From positions 791,777 through 855,776 of the forward strand of contig NZ_LT962670.1 in assembly GCF_900199545.1 (NCBI RefSeq): 64,000 nucleotides of DNA, read 5' to 3'. Both the position numbers and the translations under genes were made by a program. Below the pieces are notes generated by a model. It did not search any database. It saw only the letters and a list, made by a program, of their open reading frames with translations, and was not told the origin of the DNA. How positions within the stretch are numbered: the first letter of the stretch is position 1; every line of letters begins with the position of its first letter. This stretch comes from Raoultibacter massiliensis (lineage in GTDB: Bacteria; Actinomycetota; Coriobacteriia; Coriobacteriales; Eggerthellaceae). Below are positions 1 to 8,043 of this stretch, in pieces.

Positions 1-1
1 C

Positions 2-1810
2 GGCGTTCTCGTCGAAGGGGCGGGTACGCTCGACGAATCGGTGATCACCGGCGAAAGCGTTCCTGTCGAGAAAGGCCCGGGCGATCCGGTTACGGGGGCG
101 ACGGTCAACCGGTCGGGCTGGTTCACCATGCGAGCCGAGAAGGTTGGCGAGGAAACGGCGCTTGCGAACATCATTCGCCTGGTCGATGAGGCGACGAGCT
201 CGAAGGCACCCATTGAGAAGATGGCCGATAGGATCTCCGGCGTGTTCGTGCCCGTGGTCATCGTGATTGCCATCGTCACGTTCATCGTGTGGATGGTCAT
301 CGGCGGCACGCTCGAAGCGGCGCTTTCGCATGCCGTTACCGTGCTCGTGATTTCGTGTCCGTGCGCGCTCGGCCTTGCCACGCCGACGGCCATCATGGTG
401 GGTACCGGGCGCGGCGCGGCAAGCGGCATTCTCGTGAAGTCGGCCGAAGCGCTTGAGACGGCGCACGACATCGGCACGGTTGTGCTTGACAAGACGGGTA
501 CGATCACGCAGGGGAAACCCGAAGTGACCGATGTGATCGAGGTTGGGCTTGACGAGGCGTCGTCGAGCGGCGGCATCGGCGCGAAGGGCGCGAGCGGTCC
601 CGCATCGTTCCTGTCGTTTGCGGCGGGCATCGAAAAGCGCTCGGAGCATCCGCTTGCGCAGGCCATCGTGAGCTACGCCGATGCGCAGGGTGTCGAGGGC
701 GTTGCGGTCGAAGGTTTCGAGCAGGTGCCCGGCGAGGGCATTGCGGCGACGGTCGATGGCGAGGAGTGCCTTGCCGGGAACCTGCGCATGATGGAGGCGC
801 GCAGCATCGACGCCTCTGCATATGCCGATCGCGCTCAGGCGTTCGCCGACGACGGCAAGACCGTGCTCTACTTCGCGCGGGCTGGACGCCTGGCGGGTCT
901 TATCGCTGTTGCCGATGTGGTGAAGCCTACGAGCAAACTTGCGATCGGCGAGTTGCGGCGCATGGGCATCTCGACGGTTATGCTCACCGGTGACAATGAG
1001 CGCACGGCAAAGGCCATCCAGCGGCGCGTAGGGGTCGACACCGTGATTGCGGGCGTGTTGCCGCAGGATAAGGAAAAGACGGTGCGCGATCTCTCCTCTC
1101 AAGGCACGGTTGCCATGGTGGGCGACGGCATCAACGATGCGCCGGCCCTTGCGCGCGCCGATGTGGGCATCGCAATCGGGGCGGGTACCGACATCGCCAT
1201 CGAGAGCGCCGACATCGTGCTCATGCACAGCGATCTGGCCGACGTACCCGCCGCGATCGGGCTTTCGCGGGCGACCATGCGCAACATCAAACAGAATCTG
1301 TTTTGGGCGCTGTTCTACAACGTCATCTGCATACCCGTTGCAGCGGGCGTGCTTGTGGGAATCGGCATCAACCTCAACCCCATGATCGCGGCTGCGGCCA
1401 TGAGCTTGAGTTCGGTGTGCGTGGTGTCCAATGCGCTTCGCCTGCGCACGTGGAAGCCCGCATTCGCATCGAGCGGCGAGGTCGAAGCTCCGGTCGCTGG
1501 TTTGGCTGGCGGATCGGACGGTGCGGTTAGCGCGAAGCAGGATGTCGGCACCGAAGCGAAAGGCAATACCGAGAATACGGAAGAAACAGGAAAGGACGTC
1601 ATCATGGAGAAAACTCTAAGCGTTGAAGGCATGATGTGCCAGCATTGCGTGGCGCATGTGAAGAAGGCCCTTGAGGGAATCGACGGCGTCGAGGCTGCCG
1701 AGGTGGATCTCGATGCGGGCACGGCTACGGCGAGGCTCTCGGCCGACGTTGCCGACGATGCGCTTATCGCCGCTGTGGTCGATGCGGGTTACGAAGCGAA
1801 AATCGCCTAA
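2..1810 (+). CDS. copA: Copper-translocating P1B-type ATPase, 5' truncated, with C-terminal HMA domain
   Basis: Copper-exporting P-type ATPase of the cytoplasmic membrane; the window opens inside the actuator domain, and the reading frame is already open from base 2, so the N-terminus lies outside. Visible motifs in order are TGES (actuator), the transmembrane SCPCALGLATP copper site near base 355, the phosphorylation loop DKTGT near base 490, SEHPLAQ (the HP motif of P1B pumps), GDGINDAP, and two final membrane segments. A low-complexity linker of about 50 residues then leads to a heavy-metal-associated domain with the copper-binding sequence GMMCQHC. Having the HMA domain at the C-terminus is less common than at the N-terminus. 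The domain is preceded by its own ribosome binding site (see the internal start at 1604). The call is secure; Cu(I) specificity is inferred from CPC. Confidence 0.95.
   Translation, partial: GVLVEGAGTLDESVITGESVPVEKGPGDPVTGATVNRSGWFTMRAEKVGEETALANIIRLVDEATSSKAPIEKMADRISGVFVPVVIVIAIVTFIVWMVIGGTLEAALSHAVTVLVISCPCALGLATPTAIMVGTGRGAASGILVKSAEALETAHDIGTVVLDKTGTITQGKPEVTDVIEVGLDEASSSGGIGAKGASGPASFLSFAAGIEKRSEHPLAQAIVSYADAQGVEGVAVEGFEQVPGEGIAATVDGEECLAGNLRMMEARSIDASAYADRAQAFADDGKTVLYFARAGRLAGLIAVADVVKPTSKLAIGELRRMGISTVMLTGDNERTAKAIQRRVGVDTVIAGVLPQDKEKTVRDLSSQGTVAMVGDGINDAPALARADVGIAIGAGTDIAIESADIVLMHSDLADVPAAIGLSRATMRNIKQNLFWALFYNVICIPVAAGVLVGIGINLNPMIAAAAMSLSSVCVVSNALRLRTWKPAFASSGEVEAPVAGLAGGSDGAVSAKQDVGTEAKGNTENTEETGKDVIMEKTLSVEGMMCQHCVAHVKKALEGIDGVEAAEVDLDAGTATARLSADVADDALIAAVVDAGYEAKIA
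1604..1810 (+). CDS. Possible internally initiated CopZ-like copper chaperone
   Basis: In frame within the 3' end of copA, an ATG at 1604 is preceded by AGGAAAGGA (1588-1596) at a 7-base spacing, a better Shine-Dalgarno sequence than many real genes here have. Translation from it would give a 68-residue free HMA protein with the MMCQHC copper site, the size of CopZ. The linker just before it is low-complexity, as expected for a joint between separable parts. A free chaperone made from a copA gene is known in E. coli, where it arises by frameshifting; here the route would be internal initiation. The sequence features are seen; expression is inference. Confidence 0.4.
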   Translation: MEKTLSVEGMMCQHCVAHVKKALEGIDGVEAAEVDLDAGTATARLSADVADDALIAAVVDAGYEAKIA

Positions 1811-2286
1811 CGGGCTGGATTCAAGAGGCTCAGGCAAAAGCGGATGTTCGGCAGGGGCTTGCTTCGATGGCATTGGCGGCCAGGTGGTGCATGTGGAGCA
1901 TGGGCGTGCTTGACCGGAGGTCTCGATAGCGAGCGTGCGTGAGCGAGAATGCGACCGCGGATACAAGTGCGGTTACGAAGGCCGTCGGCAACGCGGGCGC
2001 CGCAATCGGGCTTGCGCGGAACGGAAAACCGAGGAGAACGCAGCGAAGCGGCTGCTTTTTGGAAGACTCCGATGGCGTGCGCAGCCGTGAGCTCCTTCCG
2101 TTCCCCATCGAAGGATTCGGCTGCGTGCGAAGCCGAATCCCGCTCCGTGGAAAACCGTTCGCTTCCGCCTTGAAACTCCAATTCGCTGTCAGGGCTGCGC
2201 CGCGGGGCGGCAGGTTGGGGTTGGGCCGCGGAGCAGGGCGGGAGCTTGGGAGCAGCCAACGAGCCGAAAAGTCGTATAAGCCACAA
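1811..2286. other. Intergenic region without a convincing gene
   Basis: Between copA and the toxin promoter I see no reading frame with a ribosome site or recognisable family; the long frames on both strands here are low-quality. One perfect 10-bp hairpin (GGATTCGGCT / AGCCGAATCC, 2113-2140, 8-base loop) is present but has no T-run after it. It could be a weak terminator or a dispersed repeat. Confidence 0.5.
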
Positions 2287-2315
2287 TTGTCACGCGTCAC
2301 GTTACATGGTACAAT
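2287..2315 (+). promoter_or_regulatory. Sigma-70-type promoter for the toxin-antitoxin pair
   Basis: TTGTCA (2287-2292) and TACAAT (2310-2315) are separated by exactly 17 bases, about 25 bases upstream of the toxin start. This is one of the best canonical promoters in the window. Confidence 0.7.
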
Positions 2316-2340
2316 TACGTTGTCGAAAGGATGCCTCGCG

Positions 2341-2622
2341 GTGATTAAGACGTTTGCCGACAGGGAAACGGAGTCGCTGTTCTGCGACGGCTGCGCGCGT
2401 AAGCTTCCGCGCGACATATGGTCGCGTGCTCTGCGCAAGCTCGATATGATCGACAACGCGTATGCAGTCGATGATTTACGGGTGCCGCCCGGCAACCGTC
2501 TCCATCGACTGCAGGGCGACCGGTTCGGACTCTACTCGATCTCGATCAACGATCAGTGGCGAATATGTTTCTCCTTCCGCGAAGAAAATGCTTACGACGT
2601 AGAGATATGCGATTACCATTGA
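2341..2622 (+). CDS. higB: HigB-type toxin, RelE superfamily
   Basis: A 93-residue protein of the HigB family (ribosome-dependent mRNA interferase fold). The family pattern is visible: a start VIKTFADRETESLF, a central DLRVPPGNRLHRLQGDR stretch, and the C-terminal core YSISINDQWRICFSF followed by DVEICDYH. The GTG at 2341 is chosen because GAAAGG lies about 11 bases upstream and homology begins exactly here; the open frame continues upstream but that part looks non-coding. The antitoxin follows 16 bases later, the toxin-first order typical of higBA. The cognate antitoxin next door makes the assignment firm. A chromosomal stabilisation or stress role is inference. Confidence 0.9.
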   Translation: MIKTFADRETESLFCDGCARKLPRDIWSRALRKLDMIDNAYAVDDLRVPPGNRLHRLQGDRFGLYSISINDQWRICFSFREENAYDVEICDYH

Positions 2623-2638
2623 GAGTAGGGAAAAGGTC

Positions 2639-2962
2639 ATGAATGCCAAGGAAATGCTTCTCATCGCCCGCAGGCCCACGCATCCGGGCGAAATGCTGCG
2701 CGAGGAATTCATGCCCGATTTCGGCTTGAGCGTGGCGGCGCTTGCGAAGCGGTTGGCGGTATCGCGCCAGTCGGTCAACGAACTGGTGCACGAGCGTCGG
2801 GCGGTGAGCGCCGATATGGCCTTGCGTTTGGCGCGGGTGTTCGGTACGACTCCCCAGTACTGGTCGAATATGCAGCGCAATGTGGATCTTTGGGATTCGC
2901 TTGAGCTGCACTCTGAAGAAATCGAAGCGCTTGAACCGCTGTCGGGGGTGGCGGCGCAGTAG
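2639..2962 (+). CDS. higA: HigA-type antitoxin, XRE family
   Basis: A 107-residue DNA-binding antitoxin. It opens with the HigA signature PTHPGEMLREEFMPDFGLSV, followed by a helix-turn-helix (AALAKRLAVSRQSVNELVHERRAVS) and the DMALRLARVFGTTPQYWSNMQ segment typical of the family. It would neutralise HigB and autorepress the promoter at 2287-2315. The start has AAAAGG six bases upstream. It is co-transcribed with higB, with no terminator between them. The C-terminal tail (LEPLSGVAAQ) is unremarkable. Confidence 0.92.
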   Translation: MNAKEMLLIARRPTHPGEMLREEFMPDFGLSVAALAKRLAVSRQSVNELVHERRAVSADMALRLARVFGTTPQYWSNMQRNVDLWDSLELHSEEIEALEPLSGVAAQ

Positions 2963-3136
2963 GGCGGCGACGAAACGGGTGTCTGGCGGCTTTCTCGGCG
3001 GCAGGGTCGAACTGTCGGTTAATCCTTCTGAACGGCTGAAAGGCTTTTGCCAAGCGGATTTGACAGAGTTCCCAAGGGATTTGCTTTCTTCCGCAATGCG
3101 CTTGCCTCACAATGGAGACCGTCGAAAGGAGAGAGC

Positions 3137-3601
3137 GTGCTCGGAGAGAAGCTTATGAGGCTGCGCCGGAAACAGGGGTTGAGCCAGCAGGAGGTTGCCG
3201 ATCTGCTCGGCGTGACGCGGCAGACGATATCGAATTGGGAATGCGGTCAGGGCTCGCCTGCGCTCGATAAAGCCGCAGAGCTCGCGCGTTTGTATCATCT
3301 CGGTCTCGACGACCTGGTGGCTGACGAGGTGGAAGTGGTGATGGCACCTGAATCTGCGCCCAAGGATCTGCACGTTGCGCGAACGCTTGTGGGTAAGATC
3401 TGCAGGATTTCCTTCACCGATGACATGCTGATGGTAGTGGTTGGGTCGGGCGATCCTCGTATGACGGTGCTCGATGTGAGCGACCAGTGGCTGCGCGTCG
3501 AATACGAGCGAACAAATGCGATGCTGAAGAAAGAGACCGTGGTGCAGCTGATCGACATCGATGCGATCGGCAGCATCAGGATATGCGGTGATGCGTCATG
3601 A
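3137..3601 (+). CDS. XRE-family transcriptional regulator with a C-terminal beta-rich domain
   Basis: A 154-residue regulator. Residues 1-60 form a Cro/CI-type helix-turn-helix (LSQQEVADLLGVTRQTISNWECGQGSP) of the kind found at the start of many Firmicutes and Actinobacteria regulators. The rest contains a repeated 'KICRISFTDDMLMVVVGSG' strand pattern that I do not recognise as a sensor domain. GTG at 3137 is chosen because GAAAGGAG sits 6 bases upstream; the longer frame from 3047 has no ribosome site. It overlaps the next gene by four bases (ATGA), so the two are translationally coupled and probably act together. Confidence 0.82.
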   Translation: MLGEKLMRLRRKQGLSQQEVADLLGVTRQTISNWECGQGSPALDKAAELARLYHLGLDDLVADEVEVVMAPESAPKDLHVARTLVGKICRISFTDDMLMVVVGSGDPRMTVLDVSDQWLRVEYERTNAMLKKETVVQLIDIDAIGSIRICGDAS

Positions 3602-3930
3602 CCGAAATCCTACTGCTGGTCATCGCCATCACGCTGCTCTACATTGCATGGAAGATACCCAAGAACCCCGAGCGGAAGAAAGAGGAGGCGGATACGGCTT
3701 CGAGGAAGGAAGCGCTGATCGTGCAGCAGTTGCCCGCCCTTAAAGGCAAGTTCTGCGAATTCACGGCGAAGGATTTGAATTCAGCGTTCGACTACGGACT
3801 GTCAGGCAAGGGGACCGTCGTCGACTTCGACGACGTGTGGGTGCTCCTTGCCACCAATCGGAAAAACGAAGTCGGGCGCATGGTGCGAATCGCCGACCTG
3901 AGCGAAGTGATCGAGGTGCGCGAGCACTGA
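3598..3930 (+). CDS. Small membrane-anchored protein of unknown function, coupled to the XRE regulator
   Basis: A 110-residue protein: residues 2-20 (TEILLLVIAITLLYIAWKI) form a single membrane anchor, then a basic stretch (PERKKEEADTASRKE), then a soluble part with LNSAFDYGLSGKGTVVDFDDVWVLL. This last part resembles the C-terminal strand pattern of the preceding regulator (both end in an 'xxRIADLSEVIEV / IDIDAIGSIRI' style strand), so they may share a fold. The start codon overlaps the regulator's stop codon. Function unknown; a membrane partner of the regulator is a reasonable guess. Confidence 0.65.
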   Translation: MTEILLLVIAITLLYIAWKIPKNPERKKEEADTASRKEALIVQQLPALKGKFCEFTAKDLNSAFDYGLSGKGTVVDFDDVWVLLATNRKNEVGRMVRIADLSEVIEVREH

Positions 3931-3965
3931 GGCTGTCGTGCGGCGCGCGGCAGGTGTCCGACCGC

Positions 3966-4233
3966 GTGGAGCGCTTCCGATTTGTCGGTATTGTGCATAA
4001 ATGCGGCGCAAGATGCCAGACCCCCTGTTTTTTTGGGGGGGGGTGCTTCGCGCGGCGCCAGTGCGAAGTTTTCCGATACGGTGTGCCCCGCGTGCGGAGC
4101 GGATCTGCCGGCGGGGGCGGGAGTTCCCGGCGCCCCTGGAGCGCCTGGCGCCCCGAAGGCTCCAGGGGCGCCTGGGGCTCCCGGAGCCCCGAAGGCTCCC
4201 GGCGCCCCTGGAGCGGCGCAATCGGAAAAGTAA
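3966..4233 (+). pseudogene. Zinc-ribbon/PGAP-repeat protein, frame-broken at a G9 tract
   Basis: Two overlapping frames meet at T7G9 (4027-4043). Upstream, a frame that can start at GTG 3966 or 3993 reads HKCGARCQTPCFFGGG. Downstream, another frame reads ASRGASAKFSDTVCPACGAD and then a run of (P)GAPGAPKAPG repeats ending at 4233. With one G fewer the two join into a single protein with two cysteine pairs followed by a Pro-Gly-Ala tail, the same plan as the zinc-ribbon proteins at 52538, 58752 and 61949. It could be phase-variable, a decayed copy or a sequencing error. As written, a TTG start at 3982 or 3991 gives only the second cysteine pair plus tail. No strong ribosome site is visible for any start. 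Confidence 0.5.
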
Positions 4234-4461
4234 AAGATCGAACCGCGTGAAAAAATGCTTCCTGAAAACGTCGGCCTGATGAGGGCTGGCGTTTTTGCTT
4301 TTGTCCGCGAACTCGATTCGGCATGCCAGCCTTCCGGCGGCAGCTGCGGATGCTTTTCGGGAAAGCTCTGCACGATGCACCTGCGCATGCTATTGGATGG
4401 CGGGATGCGATCTCGGGGCCGTGAGTCTCGACCGGCATAAGAAGGGCATCATAGCAATTTC

Positions 4462-4506
4462 AACAGGTAATATGGAGAACTCTTCATAAAATAAACGGTA
4501 CCTGTT
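4462..4506. promoter_or_regulatory. Inverted repeat upstream of the marR gene, candidate operator
   Basis: Perfect 8-bp arms AACAGGTA (4462-4469) and TACCTGTT (4499-4506) bracket an AT-rich segment immediately before the MarR start at 4528. The position suggests autoregulation. The 29-base spacing is longer than a single MarR site, so each arm may be a half-site. Confidence 0.45.
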
Positions 4507-4527
4507 AGAAATGTTAGGAGCACGCTC

Positions 4528-5175
4528 ATGGAACCAACGATGAACGTCAATATGCACTTGTATGAAAAACTGGCAACCTTGCAGCATCTTTTGATGCGCC
4601 GTCGGTTCGCCCGTAAAGGCGCCAGCCCCCTTGCCGATCCCATGCGGGGGCAGGGGCGGATCCTCGCCCTCCTGAAGATAAAGGACGGGGTGAGCACCAA
4701 AGACATGTCAAGCGTATTGGGCATCCGCACATCTTCCCTCAACGAGCTTCTCTCCAAGCTTGAATCCAAGGGGTACATTGTGCGGGAACAGTCGGAAGAG
4801 GATAAGCGCGTAATGGTGGTTAAGCTGACCGAAAAGGGCCGTGAAGTCGAGCAGCCGTCGGGTGCCGCGGGAGGAGCCGACATGTTCGATTGCCTGAGCG
4901 ATGATGAGAAAAACGCCCTTGGCGAGTATCTCGATCGCATGATTGCCCATGTCAGTGCCGAGATTGGCGATTGCAGCGAGGATTTTGAGGCAATGGCCCG
5001 CAATCGCGAGAAGGCGTTCAGGAAGTTCTTCGCCGACGGTGGATGCACGACCGACGAGGGCGGCTTCCCCCCGTTTGAGGCATTCGGGCCGCATGCGGGA
5101 TTCGGGGGTTTCGATCCTCGCGGCGGTGGACGGCACGGCGGCGGACGGCATCAGGGCGGTTTCGGACGCGAATAG
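4528..5175 (+). CDS. MarR-family transcriptional regulator with a Gly/His-rich tail
   Basis: A 215-residue winged-helix regulator. The MarR core is clear: RGQGRILALLKIKDGVSTKDMSSVLGIRTSSLNELLSKLESKGYIVREQSEEDKRVMVVKLTEKG (roughly residues 42-110, with the wing DKRVM). The last 40 residues are unusual: FGPHAGFGGFDPRGGGRHGGG and so on, rich in Gly, His and Arg, which suggests metal binding or disorder. TTAGGAG lies about 9 bases before the ATG. No obvious target gene is adjacent, so the regulon is unknown. Confidence 0.88.
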   Translation: MEPTMNVNMHLYEKLATLQHLLMRRRFARKGASPLADPMRGQGRILALLKIKDGVSTKDMSSVLGIRTSSLNELLSKLESKGYIVREQSEEDKRVMVVKLTEKGREVEQPSGAAGGADMFDCLSDDEKNALGEYLDRMIAHVSAEIGDCSEDFEAMARNREKAFRKFFADGGCTTDEGGFPPFEAFGPHAGFGGFDPRGGGRHGGGRHQGGFGRE

Positions 5176-5253
5176 CGAAACCGGCGACGTTTCAGCGTAG
5201 CATGATGATTATGGAATCCGGTGCGGCTGCACCGAGGCGGGCAGGAGGCTGGC

Positions 5254-5991
5254 GTGGAAGACAACATGAGCGAGTTGCAGCAGGCGAACGGCGCGGGAAA
5301 AGCATCCGTCGGCTTGCAGGAAGAGGATGGCTACTCTCGGGAGATCAGAGATTTGGCGTTGAATCTCGTCATTCGGGTTCCCTCCGCCCCGGCGGCGCTG
5401 CGCGCGGCTTCCAACGATGATCGTCTGGCAGCGGTCGGCGAGGCGACCATCCGACTCGCCGAGGCCAAGGACATCGAGACGATTTGCGCGTTTCGTTGCG
5501 CTCAATCGATGGAGTGCTGGGGCCTCTCGGCGACGGAGGAATCGCATCGTTTGTTTCGTGCTGAAACGGAGGCGTATGTACGTCGCAACCTCGACAAGGT
5601 CGTGCATTTCGCCCTTGTCGAGGTTGCCGGCGAAGCGGTTTCGATGTCGGGACTTGAAATCGTCGATCGGATGCCTGCCATCGGCGTTCGCGGTGGGGCG
5701 GAGCAGGGTGCGACGGTGGTTGCGTGCTATACGCTTCCCCAGCACCGAGGAAAGGGCTATATGAGCCAGATGCTGTCGATGTGGTCGGCGCTTGCTCCGA
5801 TGCTCGGTGTCGATGCCGTGTACCTCGAAAGCCATAATCCGTCGATGCAGATGCTTGCGCTTGATGAAGGCTACGACTACGTTTCCGAGAAGTACCGGCT
5901 CGACCTTGCGTCGCTTCGCCGGGCAGATAGCGCCGTGCAGCTGGGGGCCGTGAGCTCGGTCCCGGAACCTGCGTACTTGCCGGCCGGATAG
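5254..5991 (+). CDS. GNAT-family N-acetyltransferase
   Basis: A 245-residue GCN5-related acyltransferase. After a poorly conserved 65-residue N-terminus, the GNAT domain begins at IRLAEAKDIETICAFR. The acetyl-CoA-binding motif A is VVACYTLPQHRGKGYMSQML (Q/RxxGxG form), and a late strand with FxSHNP-like 'LESHNPSMQMLALDEGYDYV' follows. GTG 5254 is chosen for the AGGAGG five bases upstream; ATG 5266 is the alternative. The acceptor substrate cannot be told. It stands alone, ending tail-to-tail with the sensor kinase. Confidence 0.82.
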   Translation: MEDNMSELQQANGAGKASVGLQEEDGYSREIRDLALNLVIRVPSAPAALRAASNDDRLAAVGEATIRLAEAKDIETICAFRCAQSMECWGLSATEESHRLFRAETEAYVRRNLDKVVHFALVEVAGEAVSMSGLEIVDRMPAIGVRGGAEQGATVVACYTLPQHRGKGYMSQMLSMWSALAPMLGVDAVYLESHNPSMQMLALDEGYDYVSEKYRLDLASLRRADSAVQLGAVSSVPEPAYLPAG

Positions 5992-6025
5992 ATGGCGACC
6001 CAACGGGATATCGAATCCAAAAGCG

Positions 6026-7333
6026 TCAGCGCGGTACGGGAATGACGACATTGAGCGTGAATGTTCCGCCCTCGGCGTCAAAGCTCATGGCTCCGCCGTG
6101 TTTCCTGGCTATCGCGTCGATGCTCTCCATGCCGAACCCATGCCTTTCGCTGTTCGGCTTCGTCGTTGCAAGGCGGCCGTCTTTTTTCGGGAGGTCGCCT
6201 GCGTATCGGTTCGCGAGGCGCATGACCATAAGGTCGTGATCGTAGGATACTTTGAGCGAGATCTCGCGCAGCGATTCGTCATCAAGGGGGATTGTCGCTT
6301 CGATGGCGTTGTCGAGCGCGTTGCCGAACAGCGCGCAAAGCTCGAAGCTGCTCATGAAATTCAGGCGGCTTGCGTCGACGTAGGGAACGAGCCTGATGCG
6401 CTCACGTTGGCATAGCCCCGCTTTATCGGCAAGGATGATGTCGACTGCTTCGTTGCCGGTTTCGACGAATGCTTCGAAGGGGGAGATGGTTTGACTCATG
6501 CCCTCGACAAAAGCCCGGACCTGCCTGATGTCGCGACTCTCTTCAAGGGTCCCCAGATAATGCTTCAGGTCGTGGTACTGCCTGCGCACCGCATCGACGG
6601 CGCTTTTTTTCATCGCGTAGTGCTGGTGCTGCTCGTTGAGCAGCGCCTCCATCTGCAGCAGATCCGCTTTCTTCACCACCGAAGACAGATTGGCTGCGTT
6701 GACTACGATGATGACGATAATCGAGCCTATAAGCATGAGCAGGATGAGCACCATATCTTGATAGAGGGGCTGATCGGGATTCTCGTAAGCGTAGCTGCGC
6801 GAGCGAAGGAACATGAAGGGGATGATGGGCAGCAGAATGGAAACGCATTGAGTCCATGAAAGATTCTCTGCGCCGCTGTCGAACAGCCAACGGCTTGCGA
6901 TGAATGCGACGATGGAGAGCACTGCGAAGGTGAGCCCGAAATTCAGGAGCGTGACGGCGAGGGGGGACCATTGCGACAGCGCGCCTACGATCGGTTGCAT
7001 GAGCAGGTCGAGGGCGACGATTTTGCCTGCTTCGACACAGAGCAGGAACACGCAGCTCACATAGAGGTTCTGCTGTCTGCTCGAGCATTTTTCATATGTG
7101 AGGTAGACGAAGTAGCCGGCAAGGCAAAGCACGAAATCGAGGTAGAACTGCTGATGCAGGTACGTTATCAGCATTTGATAGGCGATCAGGGCGATTGCGG
7201 CGGCGGCATCTTTCCATCCGAAGGGGTTCTTGCTGCCCAGAGGCTTGATGAGAAAGAAGAACACGAGGCATTCGAGCAGGCAGGGCACGTACCAGATGAT
7301 GCCCGTCGTTTCCAGGAAGTATGCGGTTATCAC
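6026..7333 (-). CDS. AgrC/LytS-like sensor histidine kinase (GHKL)
   Basis: A 435-residue membrane kinase. The first ~210 residues carry about six hydrophobic segments with aromatic-rich loops. A linker then leads to the phosphoacceptor box RRQYHDLKHYLGTLEE, the N-box FGNALDNAIEATI, and a G-box (RHGFGMESIDAIARKHGG). This is the architecture of peptide- or small-ligand-sensing AgrC-type kinases. It overlaps its response regulator by four bases (7330-7333) and is transcribed with it. The pair is divergent from the flavoprotein gene at 8309, the probable target. Confidence 0.9.
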   Translation of the reverse strand: MITAYFLETTGIIWYVPCLLECLVFFFLIKPLGSKNPFGWKDAAAAIALIAYQMLITYLHQQFYLDFVLCLAGYFVYLTYEKCSSRQQNLYVSCVFLLCVEAGKIVALDLLMQPIVGALSQWSPLAVTLLNFGLTFAVLSIVAFIASRWLFDSGAENLSWTQCVSILLPIIPFMFLRSRSYAYENPDQPLYQDMVLILLMLIGSIIVIIVVNAANLSSVVKKADLLQMEALLNEQHQHYAMKKSAVDAVRRQYHDLKHYLGTLEESRDIRQVRAFVEGMSQTISPFEAFVETGNEAVDIILADKAGLCQRERIRLVPYVDASRLNFMSSFELCALFGNALDNAIEATIPLDDESLREISLKVSYDHDLMVMRLANRYAGDLPKKDGRLATTKPNSERHGFGMESIDAIARKHGGAMSFDAEGGTFTLNVVIPVPR

Positions 7334-8043
7334 AGAAACCGTCCTTTGTAATCGGCAAGCACCTTCATGAAGAAGCGCTTGCGGTGCTTGCTTATGGGAA
7401 TGGCCGTGCCCCGCACGATGACGTCTTTGGGCGTGACCGTATCGACGTAGGCCAGGTTTACGAGAAAGGACGCATGCACGCGGAAGAATTGACCGGAATC
7501 AAGCTTTTTCTCGATCGCTTGCAGCGCTTCCGAACAAAAGATGCTGTTCGCATCGGTGTGGACGAGCGATCTTTTCTGGGACGTCTCGACGTACATGATC
7601 TTGTTGCTGTTCACGAACACTTGCTCGCGACCGCTTCGCAGTGTGACGAAATGCTCTTTCCTGTGTTCGATTGCCTGGACGGCTCGTGCCATGTGGGCGC
7701 TGAAAAGGGGATAACGAAGGGGCTTGACGATGTAGGCGGTTGCGTTGACGGTATAGCCTTCGAGAGCGAATTGGATCATGTTGGTAACGAAGAAGATGAT
7801 GACCTCTTCGTCGCGGGCGCGGATGGCGCGCGCTGCGGAGAGCCCGTCGAGTCCGCCCATTTCGATATCGAGGAATACTATATCGAGATCGGGAGGGTAG
7901 TTATCGACTATTTCCGCGCCGTCGCGCAGCACTATGGCATCGATGCTCGCATCGTTCTCGTCTGCGAACCGATCGAGCGCTTGCTGCAATATCAGCGCAT
8001 CGCGCTCATCGTCCTCAACTATGCAGATGCGAATGGAATCCAT
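7330..8043 (-). CDS. LytTR-family response regulator
   Basis: A 237-residue regulator: receiver domain at residues 1-120 (VEDDERD acidic pocket, phosphoacceptor in VFLDIEMGGLDG, late KPLRYP lysine), then a LytTR DNA-binding domain (FVTLRSGREQVFVNSNKIMYVETSQKRS). The ATG at 8043 is chosen because GGGAGGATC directly precedes it; the longer frame to 8214 runs into the promoter region and lacks homology. It forms a two-component system with the kinase downstream and probably controls the divergent Tat flavoprotein gene. Confidence 0.92.
   Translation of the reverse strand: MDSIRICIVEDDERDALILQQALDRFADENDASIDAIVLRDGAEIVDNYPPDLDIVFLDIEMGGLDGLSAARAIRARDEEVIIFFVTNMIQFALEGYTVNATAYIVKPLRYPLFSAHMARAVQAIEHRKEHFVTLRSGREQVFVNSNKIMYVETSQKRSLVHTDANSIFCSEALQAIEKKLDSGQFFRVHASFLVNLAYVDTVTPKDVIVRGTAIPISKHRKRFFMKVLADYKGRFL

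Noticed and set aside
1939..2340. N-terminal extension of the HigB frame
   Set aside because: It passes through a canonical promoter, lacks homology, and a good GTG start with a ribosome site lies at 2341.
3792..4388. Minus-strand frame with GAPGAPGAF collagen-like repeats
   Set aside because: Arises from the near-palindromic PGAP tract on the plus strand; no start signal, and the plus-strand frame has the zinc-ribbon cysteines.
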